DNA of 64,000 nucleotides from Atherinomorus stipes. Taxonomy: Eukaryota; Chordata; Actinopteri; Atheriniformes; Atherinidae. This document shows, piece after piece, positions 60,395 to 64,000 of the stretch; position 1 is the stretch's first letter; the number at the start of each line of letters is the position of its first letter. The position numbers and the translations under genes were made by a program. The DNA lies in NCBI GenBank assembly GCA_023101725.1, contig JALJCO010008621.1, positions 558,001 through 622,000 on the forward strand, written 5' to 3'. The notes beneath the pieces are model-generated. The model saw only the letters and a program-made list of their open reading frames with translations. It searched no databases and was not told the DNA's origin.

Positions 60395-62309
60395 CAATAC
60401 ACTGCATCAAACAAGAGTCGATAGCAGGACAAGCTGTTTGGCATTGACAGAGAAGATATGGCAAGTTTGTCATGCACACCACATACTGAACTCTGCCTCT
60501 CATCCCACAAATGCAATTTTCTTAAAAAATGTTGCACCATTTAAAAGGAAGGTGAGCAGGATTTCCAATTATTGTTTGCCAAAACAACGTAGCAGTAAGT
60601 CATTATCATAGCTGCATCTGATTCTCACCTGTTGGTGAAACTGGTGTTTAGAGTTGTAGTGAAACTTTAACAAACAGGATGCCACCCACTGTAAGCATGC
60701 CTAGAGGAGGCAATGGCAGTCAATCACAGTGCCTGTGTTTGATTTCTATCTAATCTTTCTTTCTTTCTGTGTTTCTTTCTTTCTTAATTGATTGATTGAT
60801 TGATTTACAGTTTTCAACTTTGCCACCTCGCAGCTTTTATTGTGACGTCACTGTGCCTGTGACAACAGATCAGTAACATATTCTAAAGTAAGACAAAGAC
60901 GGTGAATTGAACATGTCTGGTACATTACATTATATTTAAAAGCCCTTGCACTCCGGGGCCAAAATAGTATTGAATTAATATGTTTTTGTTCTAATGAAAC
61001 AGACATAGATCTGCGGGCGGGGGGACGGGGGCTTTAGAGGCTTTTGTACAATTGAGCCCTCACTGGGAGAGCTGATTCTTTTCTTCTGGGTAGGAGGATT
61101 TCTGAAGGTAAGGGTAAGGAGTAGAAATGGTTTCCTACATGTGCAGGATTACTGTCTAGACAGACGGCAAAAAACCTCCCACAATCCTTAATCCCAATAT
61201 ACTGTCTGGGTATATATTATGAATATGGTTTTCTTTAAAATATGTTCAGCTCTAAGGGATGCACGTTGAGATAAATCCTCACGTAGATATAGTACGTCTC
61301 TACAACAAGTTATAAATGAGTTCCACCAATGATGAATGTATGAAGGAGGAGCTTAAGTTTCTTATGAGTTCTTTTTTCCCCATAAGTCTCCTACCTTCAG
61401 CTGCAGGATTCATGCATGCTACCAGAGTGAAAGAGTTGTATGTTTATGCATGTGCACAGCAGCAGCTATTTCATAAACTATTCAAATTTATTGGATATTA
61501 CCAACTGATATGCAAAATAAAGCAGGGTCAACCAATAGATCACCATCAGATAAGTGATATCTTACACTTATACAATTAATAAATGCAGCACAAAATGAAC
61601 TAAAAAAACACACATCCTCCCTTGTAATGTAGACATGTCAGTTATATGCCATGTAAATCATTACACGTGCGCTTTTCTCCAGACTGTCCCCACCGATCAC
61701 ATTCATTGTGATAACGTGTCAAGTGACTTTACTAAGCGATTTTATAGTGTACCAGGCAGCCAGGACGTAATTAAGGAAAGAGATGGATTTTATGCATGCA
61801 TCTAATTGAACTAAAGTACTGGACAAAAATAAATAAGTTTTCATTGATCCTGTTAGGACAACAGGAAATAGATCACAAAAATGATCCGCAAAGCTTCATT
61901 TTAAATGCTTGCCACATGCAAACACAAATATACACAACTTATTGACCTCAGATTTGGTGTGTTTATACTTGTCTGTGTCTATGCGTGTGTGGGTGTGTGT
62001 GTGTGTGTGTGTTTACGGGGATGCTGTCTTCTTTATAAAAGTAAAGCTAAAGCTGTGTATTTTCCATTACTCTGCCAGCAAGACTTAAAATAAAAAGCTG
62101 CAGCAATGCACTATGTGACCACACTGAGCATTTGCGCAGCTGGGGAAGTGTTAGAGTAATACATTGTATAACACTGACACATTGTTAACACTTTATACGC
62201 TGTACGAAACACAATGTGTGACTGAGGAGGAAGAAACATAAATGCCACCTCTCCTGAATCTTCGCTCACTGACAGGTGATGCAATCACAAGTTGATGTGA
62301 TATGTAAGT
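60395..62309. other. no gene seen
   Basis: It contains a TTGA/GATT tetranucleotide run (60785-60806), a TG microsatellite (61984-62012) and AT-rich unique sequence. Confidence 0.35.
61984..62012 (+). repeat. TG microsatellite
   Basis: Run of about 14 TG/GT units with one substitution. Confidence 0.9.
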
Positions 62310-62640
62310 AAAATTATTTATATAGCACTCTTCACAGAGAGGACTCATGAAGTGCTTAACAGGAAAAAGAAAAAATACAAAAATCAGACATCAAACAATT
62401 CTTGTAAATGATCAGCAACACACAAAACTGACACAAAGGCCTGCCTGAACAGAACAGATGTGTGTTTAACTGTATTTTTGTTTTGTTTTTTTCAATGTTG
62501 ACAGAAGAGGCTGCGCTTTATTCAGGAGGAAGTGAGTTCCATTACTTTGGGGCATAAGACAATAAGTGAATGTTTCATCAACCATCAGCTGATGATTGAC
62601 TTCCAGTTACTTAGAGCCAGTAAGCAGAAGGGAATTTGAG
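62310..62640 (+). repeat. teleost interspersed repeat fragment (LINE/SINE 3' type)
   Basis: AAATTATTTATATAGCACTC, then CACAGAGAGGACTCATGAAG and GTGCTTAACAGG, then GGAAGTGAGTTCCATTACTTT follow a familiar fish repeat. Class and exact ends are uncertain. Confidence 0.5.
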
Positions 62641-64000
62641 GTGACAGCAGAGACATGAACACACAAAACAGTTTTTGATAGATGCAAATAACACAGTATG
62701 ATGCTAAATGATAAATGACATGAAAAAATGTGCAGAAACAAACTAGAATTAAAGGCAAAAGTGCTCCTGTCAGTCATTTGTTAGGACAGTAGTTTGACCG
62801 AGACCTCTGACTGCTGCATTTCTGAAACTGAAGTCATTTGACTGTAGCCATGAATGAAGAGGTGGTTGCAAAAGATCTCAGGTTAGAAAGTGAGGATTGT
62901 TGATGTTCATCTTGCAACTGGATTATTGTTGTGGATTATTGTTTGAGGGGGCAGGGGAGGGTAAAATACACAGATTTAAAAGGAAATAAAATACAGTAGG
63001 GCTTTTATTTGTATGAATGTTTTGAAGGATCGCTGTTGTACATCACTCCTATCCCAAGGGTAAAACTCAGGGCAGTCAGCAAAGATTCTGACACACAGAT
63101 TTGCTGCGTGAGTAATATGAAAATGCTTTCGGGCTGCTCAGTGAGGGTCAGCAGGTACTACACGGACCAAACTTTATTTTTCTGAGATACTGAAAAATTC
63201 AGCAAAAAAGGAGAAAGGCAGTTATAACGGTACAAAAAAGATGTATAATGAGTAATGCACAAAAGATGCCACACAAACACGCAGGCAGACACAAAGGCAT
63301 TCAGTAAAATAAAGGTAAATTGCATTTGCATTCTTTTAAAAGCAGATTTTGTTCTAAGCTGGGAGCAGAAATGAGCTTTACATGCAGATTTAAAAATCAC
63401 AGTGGATTACGCAGCATCGGTTGGCTTCAACATAATCCAAACTGAAAGCAGGAATAAGACTTGTTGCGGATCTTAACATCACAAAAGGCATTTTGACTGG
63501 TTTCAAAGCAAAAATGAGATACAGGTTGAGATACTGTATCTTTCCTTGGGGTTAATTCTCTCAGACTGACCATCTAGAAAAGAGATTCTTCCTTAACAGC
63601 TTAGCAGCTAATAACGACAATTATTTAAGGCAGGGAAGAAATGATGAGTGGAGGTCTTTTTTAAGATCCAATTACTTCAAATATTTCAAGGGATGTATTT
63701 AAAATGTGCTGCGTTCTGGCATTGATAAAAGTCTCACAACATTAAGCTGAAATGTTTTTTAAAGCAGTTTGATAAGCGATTCCTCTCCGTCCATCATTCA
63801 GGGATTATGAGCTGTGTGAGAGCAGTTTGGCTGGCATTTGACTCTCCTATTTGCGATGAAGATTAGTGTATAATGCTGCTGCAGCGTCGGGAATTCAAGA
63901 GGTAACTTGATTGTGCTGCTTTGAGCTACCAGATGCTCTGTTGCAGGATGCCGACTCACATGGCATCGTTTGTGTCTAAAACAAGCTTTCAATGGCATCG
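62641..64000. other. no gene seen, window end
   Basis: AT-rich sequence without recognised exons. Open frames at 63158-63400 and 63798-63998 on the - strand are unremarkable. Confidence 0.35.

Noticed and set aside
1..64000. CRISPR arrays, bacterial-type operons, viral genes, intact tRNA or rRNA genes
   Set aside because: No regularly spaced direct repeats with spacers, no dense gene strings and no full cloverleaf or rRNA segments were seen. The window is typical vertebrate nuclear DNA.

Overview
This window looks like ordinary nuclear DNA from a teleost fish. It is AT-rich, its genes are split by GT-AG introns, and it is packed with cut-and-paste DNA transposons and their short non-autonomous derivatives, which are typical of fish genomes. 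I see no bacterial, viral, CRISPR or operon-like organisation. No complete, long, uninterrupted gene other than decayed transposase is present.

Three host loci can be supported. (1) The 3' part of eif2d (translation initiation factor 2D, ligatin) lies on the + strand: ten exons from 590 to the stop codon at 15317, with every splice phase agreeing and a poly(A) signal at 15401. The 5' exons are off the left edge. (2) A two-exon class A G protein-coupled receptor of the fish GPR139-like group lies on the - strand (25867 to 24779). Its short first exon, which completes helix 1, was recovered by splice matching. (3) A probable first coding exon lies on the + strand at 40264-40318, behind a CpG-rich, GA-rich leader. 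No partner exon was recognised in the remaining 23.7 kb, so it would open a very long intron. I could not identify that gene.

Mobile DNA: eif2d intron 7 carries a stack of insertions. A hAT-type fragment was split by a Tc1/mariner element with IR/DR ends and a dead transposase, and that element was itself split by a short TTAA-flanked element. The same TTAA element family recurs at 19690-21528 (interrupted by a second, larger TTAA element) and at 53322-53796. Other TTAA-flanked elements with AGGG-like or AGA-like ends occur at 7236, 15948-16835, 32458-32933, 43061-43673, 46037-46172 and probably 46177-46556. hAT-type miniature elements with 8-bp target duplications lie at 2677-3178, 50630-50899 and 60171-60386. 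TA-flanked elements lie at 22382-23340 (a long fold-back), 36593-37613 and 56345-56875. Two decayed Tc1-like transposase relics of one family lie near 33.2-33.6 kb and 59.6-60.1 kb. A cluster of three tRNA-Glu-like repeats in inverted order lies at 55.17-55.57 kb.

Layout: 1-15.4 kb eif2d with repeat-filled introns; 15.4-24.7 kb intergenic DNA rich in transposons; 24.8-25.9 kb the receptor; 26-39.7 kb mostly unassigned AT-rich DNA with several elements; 39.8-40.3 kb promoter and first exon of the unidentified gene; 40.3-64 kb presumed intron or intergenic DNA with scattered elements. I found no convincing novel biochemical system. The most interesting material is the dated insertion nest and the number of different TTAA-flanked element families.
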